A stretch of 47,114 bases of DNA. Origin: Methanobacteriota archaeon (GTDB taxonomy: Archaea > Thermoplasmatota > Poseidoniia > Poseidoniales > Thalassarchaeaceae). Below, in pieces: positions 32,999 through 41,069 of the stretch. The DNA is taken from positions 1-47,114 of the forward strand of contig WTHQ01000032.1 in the NCBI GenBank assembly GCA_011523055.1, written 5' to 3'. The position numbers and the translations under genes are program-made. The notes under the pieces are model-generated. The model was not told the DNA's origin. It did no database searches and saw only the letters and a program-made list of their open reading frames with translations. Every line of letters starts with the position of its first letter. The first letter of the stretch is position 1.

Positions 32999-34390
32999 TC
33001 AAACCAACTCACCAACTTCGACTATTCCAGCGAGTCGGCAAGATACGTCAGATAGCAATGATGTCAGCGAATCTCTTGTGAGAGCCTCAGCGCGCATTAC
33101 TAGGACAGGCTCCGTGTTCGATGGCCTGCAAAGGAACCAACCCTCGGGATATACCACCCTGACTCCATCGATCTTGAGACAGGGCAGTTCCGAGAACGCA
33201 TTCTCTACAAGTCCCATGATCTGGCCCCTTTCGCCCTCATAGCGGATCTTGTTCTCTCCTGTGGAGGGGAAGGAGGGGATGGTGGCCAGCAAGTCGCTGA
33301 ACCTGGAGAATTCACCATTGGCCCCAACCCTCCTGGCGACCAGCTCGATCAACCTGGCGCTGTTGTACAGGGAGCAGTCGTGCCCGTTCCAGCGATCGTT
33401 GAAAAACAGGTGACCGGACATCTCCCCGGCGAACATAATGCCTGGTCGTTCTGACAACTCCCTCTTCATGAAAGAGTGACCTGTCCTGACCATCACTGGA
33501 GAGCCTCCTGATTGCTCTATTGATTGCTCTACCCCCATGCTGCATTTCACATCGAACAGTATGGTCCGTGACTCCTCGGAGGCATCTTCCCCCAGGCTCC
33601 CTAGGAGGTCCCTCGCGAAAATCCCAATCAGCCTGTCAGGGTGAACGAAGACACCATCCTCATCAACGACGCCTATTCGATCGCCGTCCCCATCGATCCC
33701 AATGCCGAACTCACAACCTGACTCGGTGACCAAATCAGAAAGTTGGACCATGTTCTCCTGCCTCGTGGGATCAGCTGGGTGAGCCGGACTTTCCGAGTCC
33801 CATGAACAGTTCAGTTCCACCAGATCCACACCCAATTTAGCGCAAAGTTCCGTGACGAACGGGCCGGCGACGGCGTTTGCCGAGTCGATGGCGACCCTCA
33901 CCCTTCTGGGGAGTGGGCCGACATCCCCTACGATCGTGTCGATCACAGAGTGGTGGTATTCTGTCATGTCGACAACGCTACCGGTAGTACCCGCCACGGG
34001 CTTTCCAGGGGAGTCGAAGACTGCCTTCAGGCCCTGGAGGCCCTTGCCAGCCAGTGGTAGCCCCTCGGTCACGATCTTGAATCCGTTGTATTCCGGCGGG
34101 TTGTGGCTGGCGGTTATCGCGATCGCGGAGTCGACATCGAGGTCGATAGCTGACCGGTACACCACCCCTGTGGGGGCCACTCCGAGATCGATGACATTGC
34201 AGCCTGACTCAATTATCCCCTGGATCAATTCCACCTTGAGAGACTCGCCCGATGTTCTGATGTCCCTCCCCACAGCAATGGAGCTTGACTTTGTGAACTC
34301 GACGATCGCACGACCCAGTCTTCGGCTGAATTCGGGAGATATCTCCTCGCCCACAATGCCCCTAATGTCATAGGCCTTGAACGCGCTCAC
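32999..34390 (-). CDS. Phosphomannomutase/phosphoglucomutase
   Basis: 463 residues starting at GTG 34390. An alpha-D-phosphohexomutase. The N-terminal signature is FKAYDIRGIVGEEI, the catalytic phosphoserine loop is AIAITASHNPPEYNGFK, the metal-binding loop is GIGIDGDGDRIGVVDEDG, and the sugar-binding loop is MFAGEMSGHLFFNDRW. The C-terminal phosphate-binding loop is FLCRPSNTEPVLVMRAEA (RxSNTEP). It supplies mannose-1-P or glucose-1-P for glycan and lipid-linked sugar synthesis. Glucosamine specificity (GlmM) is not excluded but less likely. It is the last gene of a minus run with uppS and an MFS transporter, 36 bases after the MFS stop. Confidence 0.93.
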   Translation of the reverse strand: MSAFKAYDIRGIVGEEISPEFSRRLGRAIVEFTKSSSIAVGRDIRTSGESLKVELIQGIIESGCNVIDLGVAPTGVVYRSAIDLDVDSAIAITASHNPPEYNGFKIVTEGLPLAGKGLQGLKAVFDSPGKPVAGTTGSVVDMTEYHHSVIDTIVGDVGPLPRRVRVAIDSANAVAGPFVTELCAKLGVDLVELNCSWDSESPAHPADPTRQENMVQLSDLVTESGCEFGIGIDGDGDRIGVVDEDGVFVHPDRLIGIFARDLLGSLGEDASEESRTILFDVKCSMGVEQSIEQSGGSPVMVRTGHSFMKRELSERPGIMFAGEMSGHLFFNDRWNGHDCSLYNSARLIELVARRVGANGEFSRFSDLLATIPSFPSTGENKIRYEGERGQIMGLVENAFSELPCLKIDGVRVVYPEGWFLCRPSNTEPVLVMRAEALTRDSLTSLLSDVSCRLAGIVEVGELV

Positions 34391-34426
34391 AACTTTGCCA
34401 ATAGGAGTGAGGTCCTAACAATTCCG

Positions 34427-35686
34427 CTAACCGCCCCGTCCCACCGATAGCCGCGACTCCTCTCGAATAGGCAGGTGGATCAACGAGGAGAAGATCCCGA
34501 CCGCTATTCCGATCCACCACACAGTGGTGTAACTTCCATACATGTCGTACAGGACGCCGCCGAGGTACACGCCCACGAAGCTCCCAACTTGGTGGGAGAA
34601 GAACACGATCCCATACAGCGTCGCCATGTATCGAATCCCATAGATGTGCGCAACAAGGCCACTCGTAAGCGGTACCGTCGCCAGCCACAGGAACCCCATT
34701 GCGAAAGAGAATACCAAAACCGTGTTCGCGGTTATCGGAGTGAGGATGAACCAGGCTGCAGCGACCGAGCGCCCCGCGTAGATCCCGGACAAAAGCCACT
34801 TCTTTCCGAATCTCTTACCCGCCCATCCAGCCACGAGCGTGCCGATGATGTTGGCCCCGCCGATGACCGAGATCGCGAACCCCCCCAGTGCTGCTGTGGT
34901 CTCTATCCCAAGGTCGCCACACCACCCAAGTGGGTCGACCGGCGCACTCATCTCGGTCACGAGGGCGGGGAAATGAGCAGTGATGAACGCGAGTTGGTAG
35001 CCACAGGAGAAGAACCCAGCGAAGATCATCATGTAGGAGGGGTCCCTCGCAGCGAGCCTCAGAATCTCTCCGAGGCTCTCCTCCAACTCTTCCTTCGGGA
35101 CTCGGTCAGGGGCCCTCATCATCGGGAGCAGACCCAAAACGAGGATGATAGAAACGGCGAAGATCATGAAGACGGATTGCCAGCTCATGCTCCTCAGAAG
35201 GAAAACCGCGACGGTCGGCCCGACTATCTGGCCTGCTGAGCCGGAAGCGGTGGCGATCGCCAGGCTCATTGCCCTGTGCTCTGGCTTGCTGGCCCTCCCG
35301 ACGACTGCGAGAACGACCCCGAACCCCGTTCCCGCAATTCCGAATCCCACCAGAACCTCGTACAGCTGTATGGCCAGCGGAGAGGTGGCACTGGTCGTAA
35401 GGACAAGGCCAGCCGCGTAGAGCACGGCCCCCAGAACAATGGCCCTGCGATCCCCCAGCTTCTCGGCGAAAGCACCGAAGAAGGGTGCCCCGAAGCCCCA
35501 TGCGAGGTTCTGAATCGCAATCGCCAGACTGAATTCCGACCTTGGCCAGCCGAACTCCTCCTCGATGGGTATCTGGAACACACCGAACGATGCCCTAATC
35601 GCGAATCCCACGAGTACGATTATGCATCCGACGATCAGGACGGGCGTGAAGAGGGAACCACTGTCTCTGGAGGCTCTTGCGTTCAA
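34427..35686 (-). CDS. Major facilitator superfamily transporter (MCT/OxlT-like)
   Basis: 419 residues from TTG 35686, overlapping the RidA stop as TTGA; an open frame extends further upstream inside ridA and is rejected. Twelve membrane helices are expected; the start is VLIVGCIIVLVGFAIRASFG. The MFS loop motif between helices 2 and 3 appears as GAFAEKLGDRRAIVLGAVLY. The early FQIPIEEEFGWPRSEFSLAI segment and overall pattern resemble the monocarboxylate/oxalate:formate (OFA/MCT-like) branch. Substrate not predictable; a small carboxylate is a reasonable guess. Confidence 0.88.
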   Translation of the reverse strand: MNARASRDSGSLFTPVLIVGCIIVLVGFAIRASFGVFQIPIEEEFGWPRSEFSLAIAIQNLAWGFGAPFFGAFAEKLGDRRAIVLGAVLYAAGLVLTTSATSPLAIQLYEVLVGFGIAGTGFGVVLAVVGRASKPEHRAMSLAIATASGSAGQIVGPTVAVFLLRSMSWQSVFMIFAVSIILVLGLLPMMRAPDRVPKEELEESLGEILRLAARDPSYMMIFAGFFSCGYQLAFITAHFPALVTEMSAPVDPLGWCGDLGIETTAALGGFAISVIGGANIIGTLVAGWAGKRFGKKWLLSGIYAGRSVAAAWFILTPITANTVLVFSFAMGFLWLATVPLTSGLVAHIYGIRYMATLYGIVFFSHQVGSFVGVYLGGVLYDMYGSYTTVWWIGIAVGIFSSLIHLPIREESRLSVGRGG

Positions 35687-36060
35687 GCCCCGCCACTTCC
35701 GAGAAAGGCCTCTGCAACGACCTCGACCTTGGCCTGACCGGGCAGTTCCTTGACGGCGAAGGCGGCTCTTGCTGGCAATATCGTACCCTCCAGCCAACCT
35801 CCGTAGATCTCATTGAAATCAGAAAAGTCACCCATGTCGGTTAGCAGAACGGTGACCTTGACCAAGTCGTGTTTCGAGGATCCAGCCTGGACCAGTAGCG
35901 CCTCAATCTTCTCTAGTGCCCTCTTTGCTTGTTCACTCAGTGAATCCCCGCCGTCTGTCCCAATCTGTCCAGCCACCCAGATGTGATTGCCCACGACGAT
36001 GCATGGGCTGTAGGGGGCTAGTCGCATGCCTCCGAGGTCGATTGATCGCTTCACATTCAT
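35683..36060 (-). CDS. ridA: RidA family (Rid/YjgF/UK114) deaminase
   Basis: 125 residues, full length. The pattern is LAPYSPCIVVGNHIWVAGQI, GDSLSEQAKRALEKIEALL, DLVKVTVLLTDMGDFSDFNE, then LPARAAFAVKELPGQAKVEV and VAEAF. The arginine in PARAAF is the residue that binds the substrate carboxylate in active RidA enzymes. RidA hydrolyses reactive enamine/imine intermediates of PLP enzymes to ammonia and ketoacids. It is a trimeric cytosolic protein in other organisms. It is coupled to the MFS gene by a TTGA overlap and lies 20 bases after the NUDIX gene. Confidence 0.92.
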   Translation of the reverse strand: MNVKRSIDLGGMRLAPYSPCIVVGNHIWVAGQIGTDGGDSLSEQAKRALEKIEALLVQAGSSKHDLVKVTVLLTDMGDFSDFNEIYGGWLEGTILPARAAFAVKELPGQAKVEVVAEAFLGSGGA

Positions 36061-36080
36061 TGTAACACCGTGCCTACTTG

Positions 36081-36539
36081 TCAGGCTACATCCCTAATCA
36101 TTTCTATGATCTCGATGTGGTCCCCCGCCACGTTCTCCCTGTTCAACTCGTTAATTCCAACCCACTTGGCTTGGATAGCGTCATCCCCTGCAAGCGGCTC
36201 AGCCCCTTGATCCACATCAACCGTGTAGAACAAACCCACGCAGTGCTTGCGAGGGTCCCTGCCGGGCGAGCCTAAGACACTGAACAGAACTGGACTCCGA
36301 CCAACAAGACCAGTCTCCTCCCGCAGCTCTCGGATGACTGCGTCCAATGGGTCCTCCCCGTAGTCAACGAAGCCCCCGGGGAAGGCCCAGAGGCCCTCCC
36401 ACTCCGGTGGGCTCCTCCCCCTTTTGATCATCAGCAACTCCCTTTCTTCCCCTGTCCCACGAGTTGCTACCGCATCCACAGTCAGAGAGGGTGACCTGTA
36501 GCCATCTTGGCCACATGTCGGGCAGGCCTCAGGAGCCAA
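36081..36539 (-). CDS. NUDIX hydrolase
   Basis: 152 residues from a TTG at 36539, overlapping uppS by 11 bases. The NUDIX box is complete: GGFVDYGEDPLDAVIRELRE followed by ETG (Gx5Ex7REUxEEx). An N-terminal CPTCG motif could be half of a zinc site or a remnant of the zinc-ribbon form (NudC-like). The C-terminal part IQAKWVGINELN is typical of ADP-ribose/NADH-type NUDIX enzymes. The substrate is a nucleoside diphosphate derivative, not further assigned. Confidence 0.88.
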   Translation of the reverse strand: MAPEACPTCGQDGYRSPSLTVDAVATRGTGEERELLMIKRGRSPPEWEGLWAFPGGFVDYGEDPLDAVIRELREETGLVGRSPVLFSVLGSPGRDPRKHCVGLFYTVDVDQGAEPLAGDDAIQAKWVGINELNRENVAGDHIEIIEMIRDVA

Positions 36540-37428
36540 ATCTCCGCCCCCTTGAAACGTAGTCCTCTATCGCCCAGTACAGGTCCTGTCTGGAGAAAGA
36601 GGGCCAGTGAACGTCTGTGAAGTAGAACTCAGAGTATGCGATCTGCCAAAGTAGGAAATTCGACAGCCTCTCCTCCCCGCTGGTCCGAATCACGAGGTCG
36701 GGGTCTGGTAGTTCCGATGTGTAGAGCCTGGACGATATCGCGCCTGCGTCAATCGATCCGAGGTCCAGCTCCCCGTCGGCATGTTCCCTCGCCAGCCTCT
36801 TGACAGCGTCGACAATCTCCTCCCTCCCCCCATAGGCGAGACAGATCGTGAAGGTGAATCGGTCATAGCCCTCAGTGGACTCCTCGGCTGTGTCTATCGC
36901 CCGTCTGACCCTCTCGGGAAGGAGGTCTAGCCTCCCGACGACCTTGACCCGAACTTCATTCTCGTGAATAAGCGGATCCACAGAGATCTCGTTCAATCCC
37001 TCTACATACAGATCATAGAGGACCTCGATTTCACCCTCGGCCCTGCTTGCCATGTTCTCACTGGACAAAGCATAGACCGTGAGATAGGGCACATCTAGGT
37101 CCAACACCCATCTCATGACCTGTTTGAGCTTCTCCTTCCCAGCAGAGTGGCCATGGACGGAATCCATCGAATTCGCCCATGCAAATCTCCGGTTCCCATC
37201 CATGATTATGGATATGTGATTCGGAAGCCTCGATTGGTCGATGGAGAGCAGCCGGGATTTTGCCCTGAGTCCCCTGACTCTGTCTATTCGACTGACAATG
37301 CTCCACGCAATACGAGAATTCGCCAGTGCCCTTGCTGGGGCCCTGACTATCCTAAAACCGAGAAGGGTCTTGGCTGTTCGATCCAAAGCCCGGCCCAGCC
37401 ACCCCCTCTTTACGACCAAGTCAGGCAC
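36529..37428 (-). CDS. uppS: Cis-prenyltransferase (undecaprenyl/polyprenyl diphosphate synthase)
   Basis: 299 residues from GTG 37428; the HAD stop ends one base upstream. The enzyme builds long cis-polyprenyl diphosphates, carriers for glycan assembly. Motif I is HISIIMDGNRRFAWANSM (catalytic Asp at 77), then HSAGKEKLKQVMRW, LTVYALSSEN, TFTICLAYGGREEIVDAV, and DLVIRTSGEERLSNFLLWQI plus AYSEFYFTDVHWP. The core is complete. A ~68-residue, basic N-terminal extension precedes motif I, where bacterial UppS has about 20. Placement beside a HAD phosphatase and near a phosphohexomutase supports a lipid-linked glycan role. Confidence 0.94.
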   Translation of the reverse strand: MPDLVVKRGWLGRALDRTAKTLLGFRIVRAPARALANSRIAWSIVSRIDRVRGLRAKSRLLSIDQSRLPNHISIIMDGNRRFAWANSMDSVHGHSAGKEKLKQVMRWVLDLDVPYLTVYALSSENMASRAEGEIEVLYDLYVEGLNEISVDPLIHENEVRVKVVGRLDLLPERVRRAIDTAEESTEGYDRFTFTICLAYGGREEIVDAVKRLAREHADGELDLGSIDAGAISSRLYTSELPDPDLVIRTSGEERLSNFLLWQIAYSEFYFTDVHWPSFSRQDLYWAIEDYVSRGRRFGS

Positions 37429-37429
37429 C

Positions 37430-37975
37430 TCAGCTGAAGATAATGTCCGCAGAGTCTCCGACCCTGTCCTCGAGGCCCCTCTCGGGATTCACCACGATCA
37501 CCTGCCCGGCGGATTCCCACACTGGAATGTCCACGTGGCTATTGCCAGCATAGCCGAACTTGCCCCTGCCGAATCTAGCAGTGAGAGCCTCGGCCTTGTT
37601 CTTCCCCCTTAGGTTGACATCTCCGTCGGATGCCATGACGTCGTTGAAAATTCCAACATGGGCCGCAATTGACTCTGCGATGAGGCGGTCCGATGCCGTA
37701 ACCAAGTAGAGCTCCCTCCCTCGCGCGTACTCCCCAGTCAGCCATTCTAGGAAGGACGGGTGGTACTCGAGTGATGCTGGGTCGAATTTCAACAGCTTGC
37801 CTAGGTTCTGTTTCCAGACTGCCCTGCGACCGGTTAGCTCCAGCCAGAGAAAGCCCAGAACCCTCCAAGGTCTGGGCAGTATGACCCTCCTTATCGAGAC
37901 CCAGCTCATGTCGGTAAGTATCAGAGTGCCATCTAGATCGACAGCCAAAGGATGGGATTGACTCTCCTCCTCCAT
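37430..37975 (-). CDS. HAD-superfamily phosphatase
   Basis: 181 residues. HAD motif I is PLAVDLDGTLILTDM with the nucleophile Asp. A helical cap follows, then YLVTASDRLIAESIAAHVG (motif II Thr/Ser), a Lys region at LRGKNKAEAL, and FGYAGNSHVDIPVW with the motif IV aspartates. This type usually forms the N-terminal HAD half of HAD-UbiA prenyltransferase fusions, where the GNSxxDxPVW pattern is common. Here it stands alone, without a UbiA domain, and is one base from uppS. A polyprenyl-phosphate phosphatase role is inferred from the neighbour only. Confidence 0.88.
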   Translation of the reverse strand: MEEESQSHPLAVDLDGTLILTDMSWVSIRRVILPRPWRVLGFLWLELTGRRAVWKQNLGKLLKFDPASLEYHPSFLEWLTGEYARGRELYLVTASDRLIAESIAAHVGIFNDVMASDGDVNLRGKNKAEALTARFGRGKFGYAGNSHVDIPVWESAGQVIVVNPERGLEDRVGDSADIIFS

Positions 37976-38016
37976 AATCCGCGCAGTGGATCAACAGGGT
38001 TGAATGTTCTGACCGT

Positions 38017-38029
38017 TCGTATGATACGA
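38017..38029. promoter_or_regulatory. Inverted repeat TCGTAT-G-ATACGA in divergent promoter
   Basis: A perfect 6-bp inverted repeat around one base. It lies in the 74-base gap between the HAD gene (minus, starting 37975) and the unknown protein gene (plus, starting 38050). Its centre at 38023 is 27 bases before the 38050 ATG, exactly where a TATA box should lie. It may therefore be TATA box and operator in one. Confidence 0.4.
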
Positions 38030-38049
38030 GTGGACCTGATCAGAATATC

Positions 38050-39270
38050 ATGGAAGTCGGCACTGGCGGGGAAATTGCCAACGCGGCATGGCCATCTGTG
38101 GGCGCAGAGGCCCTTGGGGCGGAGGTAAGGGAACTCATCCTATCGGAGGAAAATCTCGGAAGGGAGGAATGGCCTGAGCTGGTGAATCGCCTAGAGCCGT
38201 GGGGCGCACTCCCAGCAGAGATCGAGGCCCTGCGCTGGGAGGGGAGCAACCTCATATTGGAGACAGAGACATTGAGTTACACCTGTGAGGTCGTGAGATT
38301 TCCGTCCTCGGGCATGAGGGCGAGGGCAAGGTCGGGGGACGAACACGTCGATTGGCCGGTGGGGGGGCTGTCCATGGACGGCCACGACGTTCTGATGGTC
38401 TGGCCCCACGAAAAAAACCTCGTCCATGCCGATGAGGTATTGAGGAAGCACATATCCTCCGGGGACCTGGAATCCGCGGAAGAGGTCCTCAGAAGGTGCG
38501 GGTTCGCACTTGGCTCTGCCCATGAGGCCCTAGCAGGTGTGTGGCAAGGCCCTCCGAACTCAAAATCATGGAACTCGCTGATAGCCAAGATGGAGGAAGG
38601 GATCGATAGCAGGACCCTTTGGCGGGCCCCGTTCAAGCCCGGGATGGGCACGATCCTGTCATTTGGGCGCGTGCCTATCAGATCCTTCTCCGAGTCTCCA
38701 AATGGTAGGATCCGGATTCGACCCACATCCCCCGGACTTGTCGACGCTGTTGCGAAGTCAAAGCGAATTGAGTGGCCCGCTGCTAGGGACCTGGCCTCTC
38801 TACTCCATGACTTGGGCGTGGTCCTCCATGGAAAAGTCGACGAAAACACATCTAGTCGGCTCAGGGCGTCGGTCATAGACGGCTGGATCAGCGTCCAAGG
38901 AAGATCCAGGACCTCAGGGGCTGAGCCAGGTAGGGCCCTTCAGATAGTCGGCGGCGGTTTGGCGATTTGGGAATATGAGCAGGCCCTTTCCAACAACCTG
39001 CCCTCGGAGGCAACAAGGCCTGATAGAAAACGATATTCCGCTGGGGTCCTGGGAAGGGTCCCCTCTATCCAGAGGAGGCTCTTCACCATCAGGATATTCT
39101 CCTTGCTGTCAATCCTCGGACTAATGGGGGGAATGGCATGTTTGGCAATGGGGACCTTCAACCAGGCTCAGTTGACCCAATTGGTGGGTGCTGGGGGACT
39201 TCTCTTCTCGTTGGGCATGAGAGTGCTATACCTGACAACGGCCCCGCGGCCCGAGAGTGTGTTCAATTGA
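38050..39270 (+). CDS. Unrecognised protein with two C-terminal membrane helices
   Basis: 406 residues, not recognised. The first ~330 residues look soluble, with a DLASLLHDLGVVLHGKVDEN segment that faintly recalls a kinase catalytic loop but lacks a proper H-x-D-x4-N. Other patterns are SAEEVLRRCGFALGSAHEAL and an AALPAEIEALRWEG-like acidic start. A basic stretch (SEATRPDRKRYSAG) precedes two closely spaced membrane helices (ILGLMGGMACLAMGTF, LVGAGGLLFSLGMRVLYL), so the soluble part is probably cytoplasmic. Its last 8 bases overlap gpmA on the other strand. Confidence 0.75.
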   Translation: MEVGTGGEIANAAWPSVGAEALGAEVRELILSEENLGREEWPELVNRLEPWGALPAEIEALRWEGSNLILETETLSYTCEVVRFPSSGMRARARSGDEHVDWPVGGLSMDGHDVLMVWPHEKNLVHADEVLRKHISSGDLESAEEVLRRCGFALGSAHEALAGVWQGPPNSKSWNSLIAKMEEGIDSRTLWRAPFKPGMGTILSFGRVPIRSFSESPNGRIRIRPTSPGLVDAVAKSKRIEWPAARDLASLLHDLGVVLHGKVDENTSSRLRASVIDGWISVQGRSRTSGAEPGRALQIVGGGLAIWEYEQALSNNLPSEATRPDRKRYSAGVLGRVPSIQRRLFTIRIFSLLSILGLMGGMACLAMGTFNQAQLTQLVGAGGLLFSLGMRVLYLTTAPRPESVFN

Positions 39271-39868
39271 TCTCTGTCCCTTCCCAAGCCCCCTCGCTGT
39301 AGGTGTAGGCCATGGGGGTCCCGGTTGGAATCTCCCGCTCGACGATGGCCTCCGGGGACAGCCCCTCGATCTCCATCACGAGCGCTCTCAGGGAGTTGCC
39401 GTGGGCTGCAACCAGGACCGTCTCACCTGCATCCAAACGGGGTATGATATCCTCGAACAGGCATGGAAGGGCCCTGTCCGCCGTCATCTCGAGGCTCTCG
39501 CCGCCGGGGGGCTGTCCCTTGAAACTCCTGCGCCAGATCCTCACTTGGTCGTCGCCAAACTGGTCTCTGCACTCCTGCTTGTTCCTGCCCTGGAGGTCCC
39601 CGTAGTTCCTCTCGTTGAGCCTGGCGTCATGGCGGACCTCCCTCCCATCCCAGGAGTTGTTCAATCCAAGAATTATGGATGCAGTCCTCTTCGCCCTAGT
39701 TAGGTCGCTCGTGAAAACGGCGTCGAAGTCGAGGTCCTGCAGCAGTCTACCGGCCTCACTCGCCTCGCTAACTCCCTTGTCAGAGAGGTCGACATCAACC
39801 CATCCGGTGAATTTGTTCTCAGCATTCCATATCGATTGGCCGTGCCGAATCATCACCAGGGTTCCCAT
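39263..39868 (-). CDS. gpmA: 2,3-bisphosphoglycerate-dependent phosphoglycerate mutase
   Basis: 201 residues from ATG 39868, with a GAGGTG site 7 bases upstream; the alternative GTG at 39877 sits inside that site. The histidine phosphatase (RHG) motif is VMIRHGQSIWNAENKFTGWV, with H9 the phosphorylated residue. AVFTSDLTRAKRTASIIL, DARLNERNYGDLQGRNKQEC and VLVAAHGNSLRALVMEIEG (second His) follow. The NxxFTGWxDxxL and NERxYGxLQG segments are diagnostic of dPGM. It interconverts 3- and 2-phosphoglycerate. Most archaea use cofactor-independent ApgM instead, so this is a bacterial-type enzyme. It is 10 bases after the MscS gene. Confidence 0.94.
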   Translation of the reverse strand: MGTLVMIRHGQSIWNAENKFTGWVDVDLSDKGVSEASEAGRLLQDLDFDAVFTSDLTRAKRTASIILGLNNSWDGREVRHDARLNERNYGDLQGRNKQECRDQFGDDQVRIWRRSFKGQPPGGESLEMTADRALPCLFEDIIPRLDAGETVLVAAHGNSLRALVMEIEGLSPEAIVEREIPTGTPMAYTYSEGAWEGTEIN

Positions 39869-39878
39869 GGACACCACC

Positions 39879-40994
39879 TCAGGACCGTCTCAATCTGGGC
39901 TCGTGGAATCTCAGTCCCAGCTCGACGGACAAGTTTCTGGCAATCACAAGGGCAGACTCGCTCATGGCCCTCTGAACATCGGATGACTGCTGGGTGTAGA
40001 AGTTGGCTTGGACCATTATGCTCGAGGCACCCATGGATTGGATCTTAACCCACGAGGCCTCCTCGTTCACTGTCCTGTCATCTGACTTGATCGCCTCGAG
40101 CATCTTCTCACAGAACCTTTGCAGTGAATCTGTGTCGCTCTCCCCCTCGAATTCGAACGGCATGACAACCCTCCTGAACCTCCTCTGTGAGAAGTTCTCG
40201 ATCGGTGAATTCACGAGATTCGCGTTCGGGACGGTGATTATCGTATCCTGCCCGGTTCTGAGGACCGTCATCCTCAGTCCGATGTCCACGACCTCCCCCT
40301 CGATTCCATCCACCTTTATCCAGTCGCCCAGATTGAACGGCCTATCGACGATGATCGAAACGGCACCAAACATGTTAGACACCGTGTCCTTGGCGGCCAA
40401 TGCCAGCGCGAGACCTGTTATTCCCAGACCAGCGATGATGCCGTTCAGGTCGAAACCCACCACGCCAGCCACAACGAAGGCACCCACCACGAAGACTGCC
40501 ATCCTCCCAAGGGACTCGGCCATGCTGGCGAGGGATCTCTGCGACGCTGGGCTCTCACCATCGTCAGAGAGCACCTTGCCGATAGAACCCACCAACCTGT
40601 AGGAGGCGAACAGGAAGATCAGGATGTACAGCGTGGAGAGAAGTGAGAGCGTGGCATGAACCAACTCCTCATCCCAAACCATTTGGTCAATCGCCGAGTC
40701 AAGGGTATCGATCATCTCCACGAACAGCAATAGGGAGATGCCGAGAGAGAGAGCCCTGGAGCCCTTGACCCCGACCGACTCCTCTATGTCTCCGATGAAA
40801 TGGGAGGCGAACCTCGGGAGGAGATAGGTCCTGACGAACCTCCCCATGATCAGTGATAGCAAGCCCGCGCCGATGACCAGAACGAGGGTTCCCAGCGAGA
40901 ATCCGGCGATGTCCACTTCAACGCCAAAATCTGAGAAAGGACCCTCGCCCATCGCCACCACCGCCACATTCCCACCCCAATTGAAGTTCTTCAT
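39879..40994 (-). CDS. MscS-family mechanosensitive ion channel
   Basis: 371 residues from ATG 40994 (MKNFNWGGN); in-frame upstream starts exist, but this gives an ordinary N-terminus. About five membrane helices, the last being the pore-lining TM3 analogue (IAGLGITGLALALAAKDTVS). The beta-domain signature follows: IIVDRPFNLGDWIKVDGIEG, VVDIGLRMTVLRTGQDT and TVPNANLVNSPIENFS. Those are the standard MscS vestibule strands. The C-terminal alpha/beta domain is present, and the tail is basic (LRFHEPRLRRS). It relieves turgor on osmotic downshift. It diverges from the M14 peptidase over 75 bases containing a palindromic TATA-like element. Confidence 0.93.
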   Translation of the reverse strand: MKNFNWGGNVAVVAMGEGPFSDFGVEVDIAGFSLGTLVLVIGAGLLSLIMGRFVRTYLLPRFASHFIGDIEESVGVKGSRALSLGISLLLFVEMIDTLDSAIDQMVWDEELVHATLSLLSTLYILIFLFASYRLVGSIGKVLSDDGESPASQRSLASMAESLGRMAVFVVGAFVVAGVVGFDLNGIIAGLGITGLALALAAKDTVSNMFGAVSIIVDRPFNLGDWIKVDGIEGEVVDIGLRMTVLRTGQDTIITVPNANLVNSPIENFSQRRFRRVVMPFEFEGESDTDSLQRFCEKMLEAIKSDDRTVNEEASWVKIQSMGASSIMVQANFYTQQSSDVQRAMSESALVIARNLSVELGLRFHEPRLRRS

Positions 40995-41025
40995 AAACGC
41001 GCCCCATTCCAAAAGTCGTAGTTGC

Positions 41026-41035
41026 CGCATATGCG
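41026..41035. promoter_or_regulatory. Palindromic TATA-like element CGCATATGCG
   Basis: A perfect 10-bp palindrome in the 75-base divergent gap. It lies about 36 bases from the MscS start (40994) and about 39 from the peptidase start (41070). Being symmetrical, it could position TBP in either direction. It could serve as a shared bidirectional promoter core, leaving short leaders of about 10-13 bases. Confidence 0.4.
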
Positions 41036-41069
41036 AGGGATTGAAGGACACTGGCCCATTCGTAGCACT

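Noticed and set aside
34475-35239. A 254-codon plus-strand frame opposite the MFS transporter
   Set aside because: Low-complexity charged composition; the MFS frame shows helices and the loop 2-3 motif.
38050-39270. Possible kinase based on LHDLGVVLHGKVDEN
   Set aside because: Lacks the HxD…N and DFG patterns, and no ATP loop was found; left as unknown.
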